DNA of 7,988 nucleotides from an uncultured Coriobacteriaceae bacterium (GCA_902796975.1 CADBRF010000025.1:1-7988), one strand, 5' to 3'. Positions 1 to 6,739 are shown, numbered from the stretch's first letter. Made by a program: numbers and translations. The notes: generated by a model from the letters alone, not told the origin.

Positions 1-264
1 GATGTTGCTGCGGGCACCCTTGCCCCGGGCGCAATCGACGAAGATCTCATCGCCAGCAGGCTCTATACCGCCGACATGCCTGATCCAGACCTTTGCATCC
101 GCACGTCGGGTGAAATGCGGCTCTCCAACTTTCTGCTCTGGCAGCTTGCATACGCGGAGTTCTATGTCACTGACGTGCTCTGGCCGGATTTCGACCGTTA
201 CGATATGCTACGAGCTCTGCTCTCGTTCCAGAACAGGAACCGGCGCTTTGGAAAGGTGGCTTAG
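1..264 (+). CDS. uppS: Isoprenyl transferase / undecaprenyl diphosphate synthase, 3' end only
   Basis: This is the last 87 residues of a cis-prenyltransferase; the gene begins before the window. The enzyme adds cis-isopentenyl units to farnesyl diphosphate in the cytoplasm, at the membrane, to make the long-chain lipid carrier for cell-wall polymers. Visible family signatures are DLCIRTSGE followed by RLSNFLLWQ, then [13 protein letters not shown] and a closing NRNRRFG. These correspond to the C-terminal conserved block that binds the diphosphate of isopentenyl diphosphate through its arginines and serine. The C-terminal tail after RRFG is only three residues, so the protein ends cleanly. The stop (TAG) is 6 nt before cdsA, which fits the common uppS-cdsA pairing. 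Product chain length cannot be judged because the N-terminal half is missing. Confidence 0.95.
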   Translation, partial: DVAAGTLAPGAIDEDLIASRLYTADMPDPDLCIRTSGEMRLSNFLLWQLAYAEFYVTDVLWPDFDRYDMLRALLSFQNRNRRFGKVA

Positions 265-270
265 AGGCTC

Positions 271-1131
271 ATGGCGATTAACGGCAGCGACTTGCGTCAA
301 CGCATCATGTTTGGCTCGATTTACGTCGCCATTACCGCCCTGTGCACCCTTGCTTCCTGGTATGCCACGGCGGTTATGATTGCGGTCACGGCTGCCATAT
401 GTTGCTATGAATTCTTGCGCATGGCGCGTACCGCAGGCTATCACCCCTACATGATAATCGGCACGACCGCCGCCGCCCTTATACCTCTTGCGCTCACGGT
501 CATGGCGGAGCTGAATCACGCTGCGGCAGCTGGTTTGTTCGTTGCCATTCTCGCGGCGATTTTCATGCTGCTCCGCTATTTCTCGCGCATCGAAGACACG
601 ATCGTCGATGTCGCGCTTACCCTCTTTGGCTACCTCTATACCGGATTCGTGCTCTCATCGTTCATCCTTTTGCGAGGGTTTTTGCCGGGAATCGAGGGGG
701 GTGTCCTCTGCCTGCTCGTCCTTGCCTCTATCTGGGCAAACGATGGCCTTGCCTATTTGGGTGGCTCTGCCTTCGGCAAGCACAAGTTTGCGCCGCATAT
801 TTCTCCCAAGAAGTCGTGGGAAGGCGTCGCGTGCGGCATTGCGGCGAGCATCTTTTGCTGGATGCTCATTCCCGTCCTCGTGCCTGAATGCGGGTTCGGC
901 TTTGCCTGGGCTGCTGTTTCTGGCATCGTGGTCGGCATCGCGGACATTATCGGCGACCTGACCGAATCCCATATCAAGCGCGGGTTCGGCGTGAAAGACG
1001 CGGGCGACCTTCTGCCAGGCCATGGCGGCTTGCTCGACCGCTCGGATTCGTTCATCTTTGGCTCCGTTGCTGCATTTGCCATGGTCAACGGAGGGTCATA
1101 TCTCTTCTCATTGCTGGGAGTCATGCTTTGA
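271..1131 (+). CDS. cdsA: Phosphatidate cytidylyltransferase (CDP-diglyceride synthase)
   Basis: A 286-residue polytopic membrane enzyme that makes CDP-diacylglycerol from phosphatidate and CTP, the entry to phospholipid synthesis. The length is normal for the family. Several hydrophobic segments cover about residues 12-45, 58-105, 112-135, 143-165, 185-225 and 262-286. The polar core ND-GLAYLGGSAFGKH followed by APHISPKKSWEG (residues 157-184) and the C-terminal CdsA signature (S233-H-I-K-R, K242-D, GHGG at 250-253, D256-R, D259) are both present. In the signature, Ser258 stands where a hydrophobic residue (DRIDS/DRLDS) is usual. The ATG at 271 has a modest AGAGG only 3 nt upstream (263-267), overlapping the uppS stop, so coupling to uppS translation is likely. 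An in-frame ATG at 307 has no better ribosome site and would cut into the first helix. Confidence 0.95.
   Translation: MAINGSDLRQRIMFGSIYVAITALCTLASWYATAVMIAVTAAICCYEFLRMARTAGYHPYMIIGTTAAALIPLALTVMAELNHAAAAGLFVAILAAIFMLLRYFSRIEDTIVDVALTLFGYLYTGFVLSSFILLRGFLPGIEGGVLCLLVLASIWANDGLAYLGGSAFGKHKFAPHISPKKSWEGVACGIAASIFCWMLIPVLVPECGFGFAWAAVSGIVVGIADIIGDLTESHIKRGFGVKDAGDLLPGHGGLLDRSDSFIFGSVAAFAMVNGGSYLFSLLGVML
1116..1120 (+). promoter_or_regulatory. Ribosome binding site deciding the TTG start of dxr
   Basis: GGGAG lies within the last codons of cdsA, 7 nt before the TTG at 1128. There is no in-frame ATG or GTG at a suitable place, and the protein signature (LLGATGSIG) begins only 7 residues after this TTG. 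This makes the TTG the best start. Confidence 0.65.
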
Positions 1132-2282
1132 AACACTTGAATATCGTGCTGCTGGGAGCAACCGGTTCTATTGGCACGCAAACGCTGGACGTCATCCGCA
1201 TGCATGCCGACCGTCTCTCCCTTGTGGCGATTGCCGTGGGGAGGCGCGTTGAAGAGGCTGTTTCCATTGCCAATGAATTCGGTTGCTCCCACCTCGCTAT
1301 AGGAGATGAAACGTGTAAGGATGCAACCGCGCTTTCACAGCTTCCCGAGACCGTGCACGTGGGTTTTGGTGCACAGGCTGTGGATGACCTCGTCGAGCTC
1401 GAAGATGTCGATGTGGTTGTGAACGCGCTTTCCGGTGCAGCAGGCCTTCGCGCTTCTTATGGAACGCTGGCATGTGGGAGGACACTGGCGCTTGCCAACA
1501 AGGAGTCCCTCGTGGTGGGCGGAGACCTCATCATGCCGCTTTCAACGCATGAGACCTTGCTTCCCGTGGATTCCGAACACTCCGCCATTTACCAATGCTA
1601 TTTGGGCGAATCCCCCGAGGAAGCTCGCCGCATCTGGCTTACCTGCTCGGGCGGACCATTCCGTGGGTATTCGCGCGACCAGCTGGCTTCTGTTACACGT
1701 GACCAGGCTCTTGCCCATCCCACCTGGAACATGGGCCCCAAGATTACCATCGATTCCGCCTCACTCATGAACAAGGGCCTCGAGGTCATCGAGGCGCATC
1801 ACCTCTTCAATGTAGGCGTGGACGATATCAGAGTCGTCGTGCATCCGCAGAGCTGCGTGCACTCGATGGTTGAATACCTCGATGGGTCTGTCAAAGCTCA
1901 TCTGGGCGTTGCCGACATGCGCATTCCCATCCAGTTCGCCCTCTCGTACCCTCACCGGTGGGAGAGTCCTGCGGCGGAAATCGACTTCACCAAGATTGCT
2001 CCGCTCCAGTTCTTCGACCCAGATCTGGACACCTTCCGCTGCCTTGCCCTCGCGCTTGAGGCGGGGCGTGCGGGCGGAACCATGCCCTGTATCATGAACG
2101 CGGCAAACGAAGTTGCTGTCGCCTCCTTCCTGGCGGGGGAGTGCGGTTTTACCGATATCGATGCCGCGGTGGAAAATACCATGGGCGCGTTCGATGCCGA
2201 GAAGGTAGAGTCGCTCGACCAACTCGAGCAGCTGGATGCTGAAGCACGGAAGTGTGCTGCCTCCTATCTGAAAGCCCTGTAG
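1128..2282 (+). CDS. dxr: 1-deoxy-D-xylulose-5-phosphate reductoisomerase (MEP pathway)
   Basis: A cytoplasmic, NADPH- and divalent-metal-dependent enzyme that converts 1-deoxyxylulose 5-phosphate to methylerythritol 4-phosphate, the committed MEP-pathway step and the fosmidomycin target. From the TTG at 1128 the protein has 384 residues, normal for the family. The N-terminal NADPH-binding motif is GATGSIG (10-16), followed by ALANKESLVVGG (121-132). The metal and substrate residues sit in LPVDSEHSAIYQC (D148, S149, E150) and MNKGLE (E219). The substrate-loop region HPTWNMG is at 197-203, and HPQSCVHSMVEY, DMRIPIQFALSYP and NAANEVAVASF follow in order. Cys173 in LTCSGGPF replaces a usual alanine. 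The frame is open upstream to 888, but that part overlaps cdsA and precedes the signature. The start overlaps the cdsA stop as TTGA, which suggests translational coupling. Confidence 0.96.
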   Translation: MKHLNIVLLGATGSIGTQTLDVIRMHADRLSLVAIAVGRRVEEAVSIANEFGCSHLAIGDETCKDATALSQLPETVHVGFGAQAVDDLVELEDVDVVVNALSGAAGLRASYGTLACGRTLALANKESLVVGGDLIMPLSTHETLLPVDSEHSAIYQCYLGESPEEARRIWLTCSGGPFRGYSRDQLASVTRDQALAHPTWNMGPKITIDSASLMNKGLEVIEAHHLFNVGVDDIRVVVHPQSCVHSMVEYLDGSVKAHLGVADMRIPIQFALSYPHRWESPAAEIDFTKIAPLQFFDPDLDTFRCLALALEAGRAGGTMPCIMNAANEVAVASFLAGECGFTDIDAAVENTMGAFDAEKVESLDQLEQLDAEARKCAASYLKAL

Positions 2283-2289
2283 CCAGCTT

Positions 2290-3573
2290 ATGGATGTTCT
2301 ACTCACCATCATCTACGGCGTTCTCGTCCTCGTCATCCTCGTAGTCATCCACGAGGCGGGGCACTTTGTCGCTGCCAAGGGGTTTGGCGTCCGCGTGACC
2401 GAGTTCATGATTGGCCTCCCCGGCCCGAGTATCGGCTTTACGCACAATGGCACCCGCTATGGCGTGACGGCTATTCCGCTGGGTGGCTACAACCGGATTA
2501 CGGGCATGGAAGCTGGCCCCGAGGACCCAAACCTGGGCCCAGTGCTCGCCTATGCCTACCGCCATGGAAAGGTGGACGCCGAGCACACGGCTCTTGCCTG
2601 CAATATCTCCGAAGAGGATGCTGCCTTTGCGCTCGACGTGCTCGACGAATGGGGTTCGCTCAACGCGCCCGGCAGGGAGAACAAAACCGACTACTATTGC
2701 GCTCCCAAGACCGACGAATACGAGCTTGGCCAGGCGCGCGAGGTAGTAGATGAGAAGACTCTGCTCGATGAAGAGCGTTCGCACACGTACCGCAGCCTGC
2801 CCTGCTGGAAGCGTCTTGTGGTCCTCTTTGCCGGGCCGCTCATGAATATCGTGCTCGCCTTCGTTCTCTTCCTCGTGGTGTTCTGCGGCATTGGCATTCC
2901 CGCGCCCTCGACGACCATCGCCGAGGTCATGGCAGGTGCTCCAGCTGCGGAAGCCGGTATCGAGGCAGGGGATACCATCATCGCAGTCAACGGCGTCGAG
3001 ACTCCCGATTGGGGCACTCTCTCCCAAGAGATTGCAACTCTCCAGGTGGGGCAGCAGGTAGAGATTTCCTATATGCGCGATGGCCAAGAGGCCACCACCA
3101 CGCTTGTCGTGGGAGAAAACGCTAACGGGGATCCTCAACTTGGCGTCTATGCCGGAACCCAGAGCATGCATTTGAGCTTCTCTCAGGGAGTTGTCGCCTC
3201 GTGGGAGTACTTCGTCATGACAGTGCAGGCCTACGTCTCGCTTTTCAACCCGGTTACCGCGGCGGATACCATCAGCCAGTCGACCTCTGTCGTGGGCATC
3301 TCGGTGCTTGCCAAGCAGTCCGCAGAAGCTGGTATCATCCAGCTCCTCTACTTCATAGCAGTCATCTCCCTCTCGCTGGGCATCGTTAACCTTGTGCCCA
3401 TGCCCCCGCTCGATGGTGGCAAGATCGTGGTGGAGGTCATCCAGAAAATCATCGGGCGCGAGATCTCGATGCGGGTTATCAATGCCATCACCATTGTGGT
3501 CATCGCGCTCTTCCTCCTCTTGTTCGTGGTACTGCTGCGACAAGACATTATCAATTTCGTGCTGCCGCACTAA
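2290..3573 (+). CDS. rseP: RseP-type site-2 intramembrane zinc metalloprotease with one PDZ domain and a long cytoplasmic insert
   Basis: A 427-residue membrane protease of the site-2 family. Relatives cut anti-sigma factors and leftover signal peptides inside the membrane. Helix 1 (about 3-22) runs into the zinc motif HEAGH (21-25). A membrane-reentrant hairpin follows, FMIGLPGPSIGF to IPLGGYNRITG (39-72). Residues 75-165 form an unusual hydrophilic insert. Helix 2 starts near LFAGPLMN (179-186). A single PDZ domain (about 205-275) includes the EAGIEAGD pattern. Two C-terminal helices follow, the first carrying NLVPMPPLDGG (367-377), whose Asp375 is the third zinc ligand. E. coli RseP has two PDZ domains; this protein has one. 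There is no clear Shine-Dalgarno before the ATG, which lies 7 nt after the dxr stop, so re-initiation after dxr is likely. The start is fixed by the need to keep helix 1. Placement between dxr and ispG is common in bacteria. Confidence 0.95.
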   Translation: MDVLLTIIYGVLVLVILVVIHEAGHFVAAKGFGVRVTEFMIGLPGPSIGFTHNGTRYGVTAIPLGGYNRITGMEAGPEDPNLGPVLAYAYRHGKVDAEHTALACNISEEDAAFALDVLDEWGSLNAPGRENKTDYYCAPKTDEYELGQAREVVDEKTLLDEERSHTYRSLPCWKRLVVLFAGPLMNIVLAFVLFLVVFCGIGIPAPSTTIAEVMAGAPAAEAGIEAGDTIIAVNGVETPDWGTLSQEIATLQVGQQVEISYMRDGQEATTTLVVGENANGDPQLGVYAGTQSMHLSFSQGVVASWEYFVMTVQAYVSLFNPVTAADTISQSTSVVGISVLAKQSAEAGIIQLLYFIAVISLSLGIVNLVPMPPLDGGKIVVEVIQKIIGREISMRVINAITIVVIALFLLLFVVLLRQDIINFVLPH

Positions 3574-3639
3574 ATGGCATTGCAAGGCAAGGCGCGTTTG
3601 CCGAGCCCAAGGGATGTGGCAGGACTAGCTGCTACTGCT

Positions 3640-3646
3640 AAGGAGG
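3640..3646 (+). promoter_or_regulatory. Strong ribosome binding site of ispG
   Basis: AAGGAGG lies 6 nt before the ATG at 3653. It is the best Shine-Dalgarno sequence in the window and fixes the ispG start. It lies in the 79-nt spacer after rseP (3574-3652), the largest gap in the isoprenoid run. I see no convincing promoter or terminator in that spacer, only a weak 5-bp stem (GGCAA/TTGCC). Confidence 0.85.
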
Positions 3647-3652
3647 CTTTTC

Positions 3653-4750
3653 ATGGCTGAAGAACTGCAGAAACTCGCGCGCGAGAAAACCCGTCCGGTA
3701 TTTGTAGGCAGCGTACAGGTTGGCGGCGGTGCGCCCGTGGTGGTGCAGTCGATGACGAGCGTTCCCATGCTGCGGCTCGATGAGGGCCCCGTCCTCGATA
3801 TCGAGGGCAATCTCGCGCAGATTGGCCGCCTTGCCAGTGTCGGGTGCGAGCTCGTGCGCGTTGCCATTCCCAACCGTGCCTCTATCGAAGCGTTTGGCGA
3901 AGTTGCAAAGCTATCGCCGATTCCGGTCATAGCCGATATCCATTTCGACCATCAGATTGCCATCGGTGCCGCCAAGCATGGCGCTGCCGCGCTCCGCATC
4001 AACCCGGGCAACATCGGGTCTGCCGATAGGGTGGATGCCGTTATCGATGCTGCCGGAGAGGCGGGTATCCCCATCCGCATCGGCGTCAATGCCGGCTCGC
4101 TGGAGGACGCGCTCGCTGTGCGCGATGACCTGACGCAGCCCCAGAAGCTGGCGCTTTCCGCCGCTCATTTCGTGGAACATTTCGAGAGCCGGGGCTTCAA
4201 GGATATTGTCATCTCGGCAAAATCCCACGACGTGCGCACCACAGTGCAAGCCTACCGCCAGCTTTCCCGCGAGCTGCCAGATATTCCACTTCATATTGGC
4301 GTGACCGAGGCGGGTGGTGTGCGCCAGGGCACTATCAAGTCCGCCGCTGGTCTGGGTATGCTCCTTGCAGAGGGCATTGGAGACACCATGCGGGTCTCGC
4401 TCACGGCGGACCCGGTCGAGGAGATTGACGTTGCCTATGGTATTCTCGCCGCTGTGGACGTGCGGCGGGTCCGCCCGGAGATTATTTCCTGCCCAACCTG
4501 CTCACGATGCCAAGTCGATCTCATGCCCATCGCAGAGGAAGTGACGAGCAGGCTTTCCACGCTTGACAAGCCGCTCAAGGTCGCCGTCATGGGGTGCGTG
4601 GTAAATGGCCCGGGCGAGGCACGTGATGCAGATGTGGGGGTTGCATGCGGGCTGGATAGCGGTATGCTCTTTGCCCATGGGGAACAGGTGAGGAAAACCT
4701 CAGCTGATTCAATTGTCGATGACCTCTTCGACCTCATCGACACACTGTAG
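3653..4750 (+). CDS. ispG: 4-hydroxy-3-methylbut-2-en-1-yl diphosphate synthase (HMB-PP synthase)
   Basis: A 365-residue [4Fe-4S] enzyme that reduces and opens methylerythritol 2,4-cyclodiphosphate to HMB-PP, the second-to-last MEP-pathway step. The N-terminal TIM-barrel shows VQSMTS (31-36), ADIHFD (94-99), LRINPGNIG (114-122), RIGVNAGSLE (142-151) and the SL-TADP segment (249-254). The C-terminal iron-sulfur domain has CPTC (C280, C283), then C315 in MGCVVNGPGE with catalytic-type Glu322. Two oddities are visible. Cys286 makes a CxxCxxC run where relatives normally have only two cysteines at this spot. The stretch after VQSMTS (about 37-52) is some 7 residues longer than the usual 'MTNTDT' version. 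The start is supported by a strong AAGGAGG. The stop is 9 nt before trmO. Confidence 0.97.
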   Translation: MAEELQKLAREKTRPVFVGSVQVGGGAPVVVQSMTSVPMLRLDEGPVLDIEGNLAQIGRLASVGCELVRVAIPNRASIEAFGEVAKLSPIPVIADIHFDHQIAIGAAKHGAAALRINPGNIGSADRVDAVIDAAGEAGIPIRIGVNAGSLEDALAVRDDLTQPQKLALSAAHFVEHFESRGFKDIVISAKSHDVRTTVQAYRQLSRELPDIPLHIGVTEAGGVRQGTIKSAAGLGMLLAEGIGDTMRVSLTADPVEEIDVAYGILAAVDVRRVRPEIISCPTCSRCQVDLMPIAEEVTSRLSTLDKPLKVAVMGCVVNGPGEARDADVGVACGLDSGMLFAHGEQVRKTSADSIVDDLFDLIDTL

Positions 4751-4754
4751 GGAG
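4749..4754 (+). promoter_or_regulatory. Ribosome binding site of trmO overlapping the ispG stop
   Basis: AGGGAG includes the last two bases of the ispG TAG stop and lies 5 nt before the ATG at 4760. This supports that start and co-translation with ispG. Confidence 0.75.
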
Positions 4755-4759
4755 CTTGC

Positions 4760-5434
4760 ATGGAAATCGAACCCATTGCTCATATTCATACCGCGTTTCC
4801 CACCAAGTTCGGCATCCCGCGCCAGAGCGGGCTTGTGCCCGAGCTGGAGGGGACGATTGTCTTCGAGCCCCAATACCGCGACCCCGATGCCCTTCGTGGC
4901 ATCAGCGGCTTTTCCCACCTCTGGTTGCTCTGGGGGTTCTCTGAGGCCCAGCGCAAGGATTTCTCTCCGCTCGTCCGTCCTCCCCGCCTTGGGGGCAACG
5001 AGAAGCGAGGTGTCTTCGCCACGAGGTCTCCCTTTAGGCCGAATAGCATCGGTCTCTCTTCGGTCGAACTCGTTTCCGTGGACCAGACGAATAGCCAGGG
5101 CACGGTGCTCAGAGTGCGCGGCGCCGACCTCATGGATGGCACGCCCATCTACGACATCAAGCCCTACATCTCCTACACCGATGTGCACAAGGACGCCGTG
5201 TGCGGGTTTGCCTCCAATCCGGATGAAGGTTTGCTCGACGTGGTGATTCCGGCTGAGTACGAACAAGTGCTTGGCCCGGATGCCGAAGTCCTCTCGAAGG
5301 TGCTCGAGCGCGATCCGCGTCCTGCCTACCACAACGACCCGGACCGGGTCTATGAGATGCGTTTCTCCTGCTGGGACGTGCGCTTTAAAGTGGCGGAAGG
5401 AACGCTCACCGTTGTTTCGGTAAAGAGAGCGTAA
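4760..5434 (+). CDS. trmO: tRNA (t6A37) N6-methyltransferase TrmO (TsaA/YaeB, UPF0066 family)
   Basis: A 224-residue relative of E. coli TrmO (formerly TsaA/YaeB). That enzyme uses S-adenosylmethionine to methylate N6-threonylcarbamoyladenosine at position 37 of threonine tRNA, giving m6t6A. The N-terminal beta-barrel domain shows PIAHIHTAFPTKFGIPRQSG (5-24), FSHLWLLW (51-58), RPPRLGG (73-79), the family signature GVFATRSPFRPN (84-95) with SIGLSSVEL, and DGTPIYDIKPY (126-136). The C-terminal domain has the usual DPRPAY (185-190) and DPDRVYEMRF (193-202), so both domains are complete. The fold is not the Rossmann methyltransferase type. It sits directly after ispG with a 9-nt gap, so it probably shares that transcript. 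A 4-bp inverted repeat (5428-5439) surrounds its stop codon but lacks a T-run. The substrate is inferred from the family. Confidence 0.92.
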   Translation: MEIEPIAHIHTAFPTKFGIPRQSGLVPELEGTIVFEPQYRDPDALRGISGFSHLWLLWGFSEAQRKDFSPLVRPPRLGGNEKRGVFATRSPFRPNSIGLSSVELVSVDQTNSQGTVLRVRGADLMDGTPIYDIKPYISYTDVHKDAVCGFASNPDEGLLDVVIPAEYEQVLGPDAEVLSKVLERDPRPAYHNDPDRVYEMRFSCWDVRFKVAEGTLTVVSVKRA

Positions 5435-5465
5435 ACGCTAGAGCATTGCTTTGCGTGCTGTGAAA

Positions 5466-5474
5466 TGTGGATAA
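5466..5474 (-). promoter_or_regulatory. Perfect consensus DnaA-box 9-mer (TTATCCACA on the minus strand)
   Basis: TGTGGATAA on the plus strand is the exact complement of the classic DnaA box. It lies in the 46-nt gap between trmO and the LCP gene, ending 6 nt before the ATG at 5481, where the ribosome site would be. The match is seen directly; function is inference, and a single 9-mer can arise by chance. No replication origin features surround it. Confidence 0.4.
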
Positions 5475-5480
5475 GTGACC

Positions 5481-6683
5481 ATGGCAGATATTTCAGACTA
5501 CGATAGAAACAAGTACCGGCACCGAGACCCGGAAGATACTGCAGAGCCTGCAGAGGGTACGCATAAGGCGACGTACCATCAGGATCCGTTTGCACCCAAA
5601 ACCAACGCTGTATCCCAGGAGGCGCAGGCCTTCTCACGCGACGTCGCGGCAAACCGCTATCGAAGCGAGCGCCGGCATGTTAGCAACGGCCTCCCTACCG
5701 CGTTTGAGCGAAAAGAGGAGCGGCGCGTTGCAGGCTCCGGTGCTTATGGTGCCCATGGTGTGGGCGAGGCGGTTGCCCCAAGCAGCCATAGACGCCGCAA
5801 TATCATTCTCGCCGTTTTGGGTGTCCTGCTCATCTGCCTCATTCTCTGGTATGCGAGCCTTGCCGCCGCTATGAGGCCGGGCGAAGATGTGTCCAAGGTC
5901 GTGACCTCTCCGCTCCCGGGCAAGCCCTACTACGTTCTTCTGCTCGGATCCGATTCGCGTGAAGACACCGCGGATGATTCCCGTGCCGATAGCATCATGC
6001 TTGCTCGCGTCGATGAACTTGCCAAGAAAGTGACCATCGTCTCCCTGCCTCGCGATCTGCGCGTGGAGATTCCGGGTCATGGAACAGATAAGCTCAACGC
6101 GAGCTTTGCCTATGGCGGGGTCTCCTGCTGCATCGAGACTGTCGAGAAATTCGCGAACGTGGACATCTCCTACTACGCCTGTATCTATTTCAGCGGGTTC
6201 GAGCAGCTTGTAGACGACTTGGGCGGTGTGACCGTCGAGGTTCCCGAGGGCACCTATTACGATGGCGTTCGCGTCCCTGCTGGCGATGCTGTGACCATCG
6301 ATGGGGAAGAGGCGCTTGTGCTCGCCCGCTGCCGCCATGGAGACCCGCCAGACCAGGGCGCCTATGCCGCGGGAGACTATCAGCGCACCTTGAACCAGCG
6401 CAACCTCGTCAAGGCGATTGCCAAGAAGGCTCTCCACGCTCCTCTCTGGAAGATGCCCGGCGTCATCACCTCTGTCGCCCAATGTGTGGAGACGAATATG
6501 CCCCCGTACAAGCTGGCATTCCTCGCACTGGCGATGCACGGCATGGACACCGATAGCATGTACATGGCCGTGGTGCCTTCGAGCCCCAAGTACATCAATG
6601 GCGTTTCTTATGTCATTGCAGACAATAATGCCTGGTCAGCGATGATGACCCGTGTCAAGGCGGGCGAGGATCCGAACTGCTAG
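5481..6683 (+). CDS. LytR-CpsA-Psr (LCP) family cell-wall glycopolymer ligase, membrane-anchored
   Basis: A 400-residue type II membrane protein. LCP enzymes transfer polymers (teichoic acids, capsule, other wall glycans) from undecaprenyl diphosphate carriers to peptidoglycan outside the membrane. Residues 1-106 are a polar, charged cytoplasmic tail with no recognised domain. One helix (about 107-131) follows an RRR stop. The LCP domain then shows LLLGSDSR (153-160), R168-A-D-S-I, VSLPRDLRVEIPG (187-199), DKLNASFAYGG (203-213), the FSGFEQLVDDLGGVTVEV block (237-254), LARCRH (281-286) and D299-Y-Q-R-T-L-N-Q. Asn305 sits where many members have Arg in the 'RQ' pair. Six cysteines lie in the outer domain, including a CC pair at 216-217. 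I chose the ATG at 5481; an in-frame GTG at 5475 is too close to the only GGA-type ribosome site (5469). The polymer substrate cannot be told from sequence. Confidence 0.92.
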   Translation: MADISDYDRNKYRHRDPEDTAEPAEGTHKATYHQDPFAPKTNAVSQEAQAFSRDVAANRYRSERRHVSNGLPTAFERKEERRVAGSGAYGAHGVGEAVAPSSHRRRNIILAVLGVLLICLILWYASLAAAMRPGEDVSKVVTSPLPGKPYYVLLLGSDSREDTADDSRADSIMLARVDELAKKVTIVSLPRDLRVEIPGHGTDKLNASFAYGGVSCCIETVEKFANVDISYYACIYFSGFEQLVDDLGGVTVEVPEGTYYDGVRVPAGDAVTIDGEEALVLARCRHGDPPDQGAYAAGDYQRTLNQRNLVKAIAKKALHAPLWKMPGVITSVAQCVETNMPPYKLAFLALAMHGMDTDSMYMAVVPSSPKYINGVSYVIADNNAWSAMMTRVKAGEDPNC

Positions 6684-6739
6684 TTGCCTTGCCACCAGCC
6701 ATTTTCCCCAGCGACTTCTGGCTGGCAGGTAGCGGACGG

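Noticed and set aside
888..1127. Upstream in-frame extension of dxr from an ATG inside cdsA.
   Set aside because: It would overlap cdsA by over 240 nt and place about 80 Arg-rich residues ahead of the NADPH motif, which no DXR protein needs.
2299..3585. A 428-codon open frame on the minus strand covering almost all of rseP.
   Set aside because: It is exactly antisense to a clear protease gene. Its His/Asp/Glu-rich translation is what the complement of hydrophobic codons gives in GC-rich DNA, and no family features are visible.
3574..3660. A 28-codon frame starting right after the rseP stop (TAAATG) and overlapping the ispG start.
   Set aside because: It has no ribosome site of its own, an open run this short is common by chance, and the peptide shows no features. 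In-frame continuity with rseP hints at read-through, but nothing supports it.
5446..5475. Possible promoter before the LCP gene (TTGCTT, 18 nt, GATAAG).
   Set aside because: Both boxes are weak, and the -10 would sit on the start codon region; not strong enough to annotate.
6690..6729. Possible intrinsic terminator just after the LCP gene.
   Set aside because: The stem is only 6 bp with a 19-nt loop and no following T-run.
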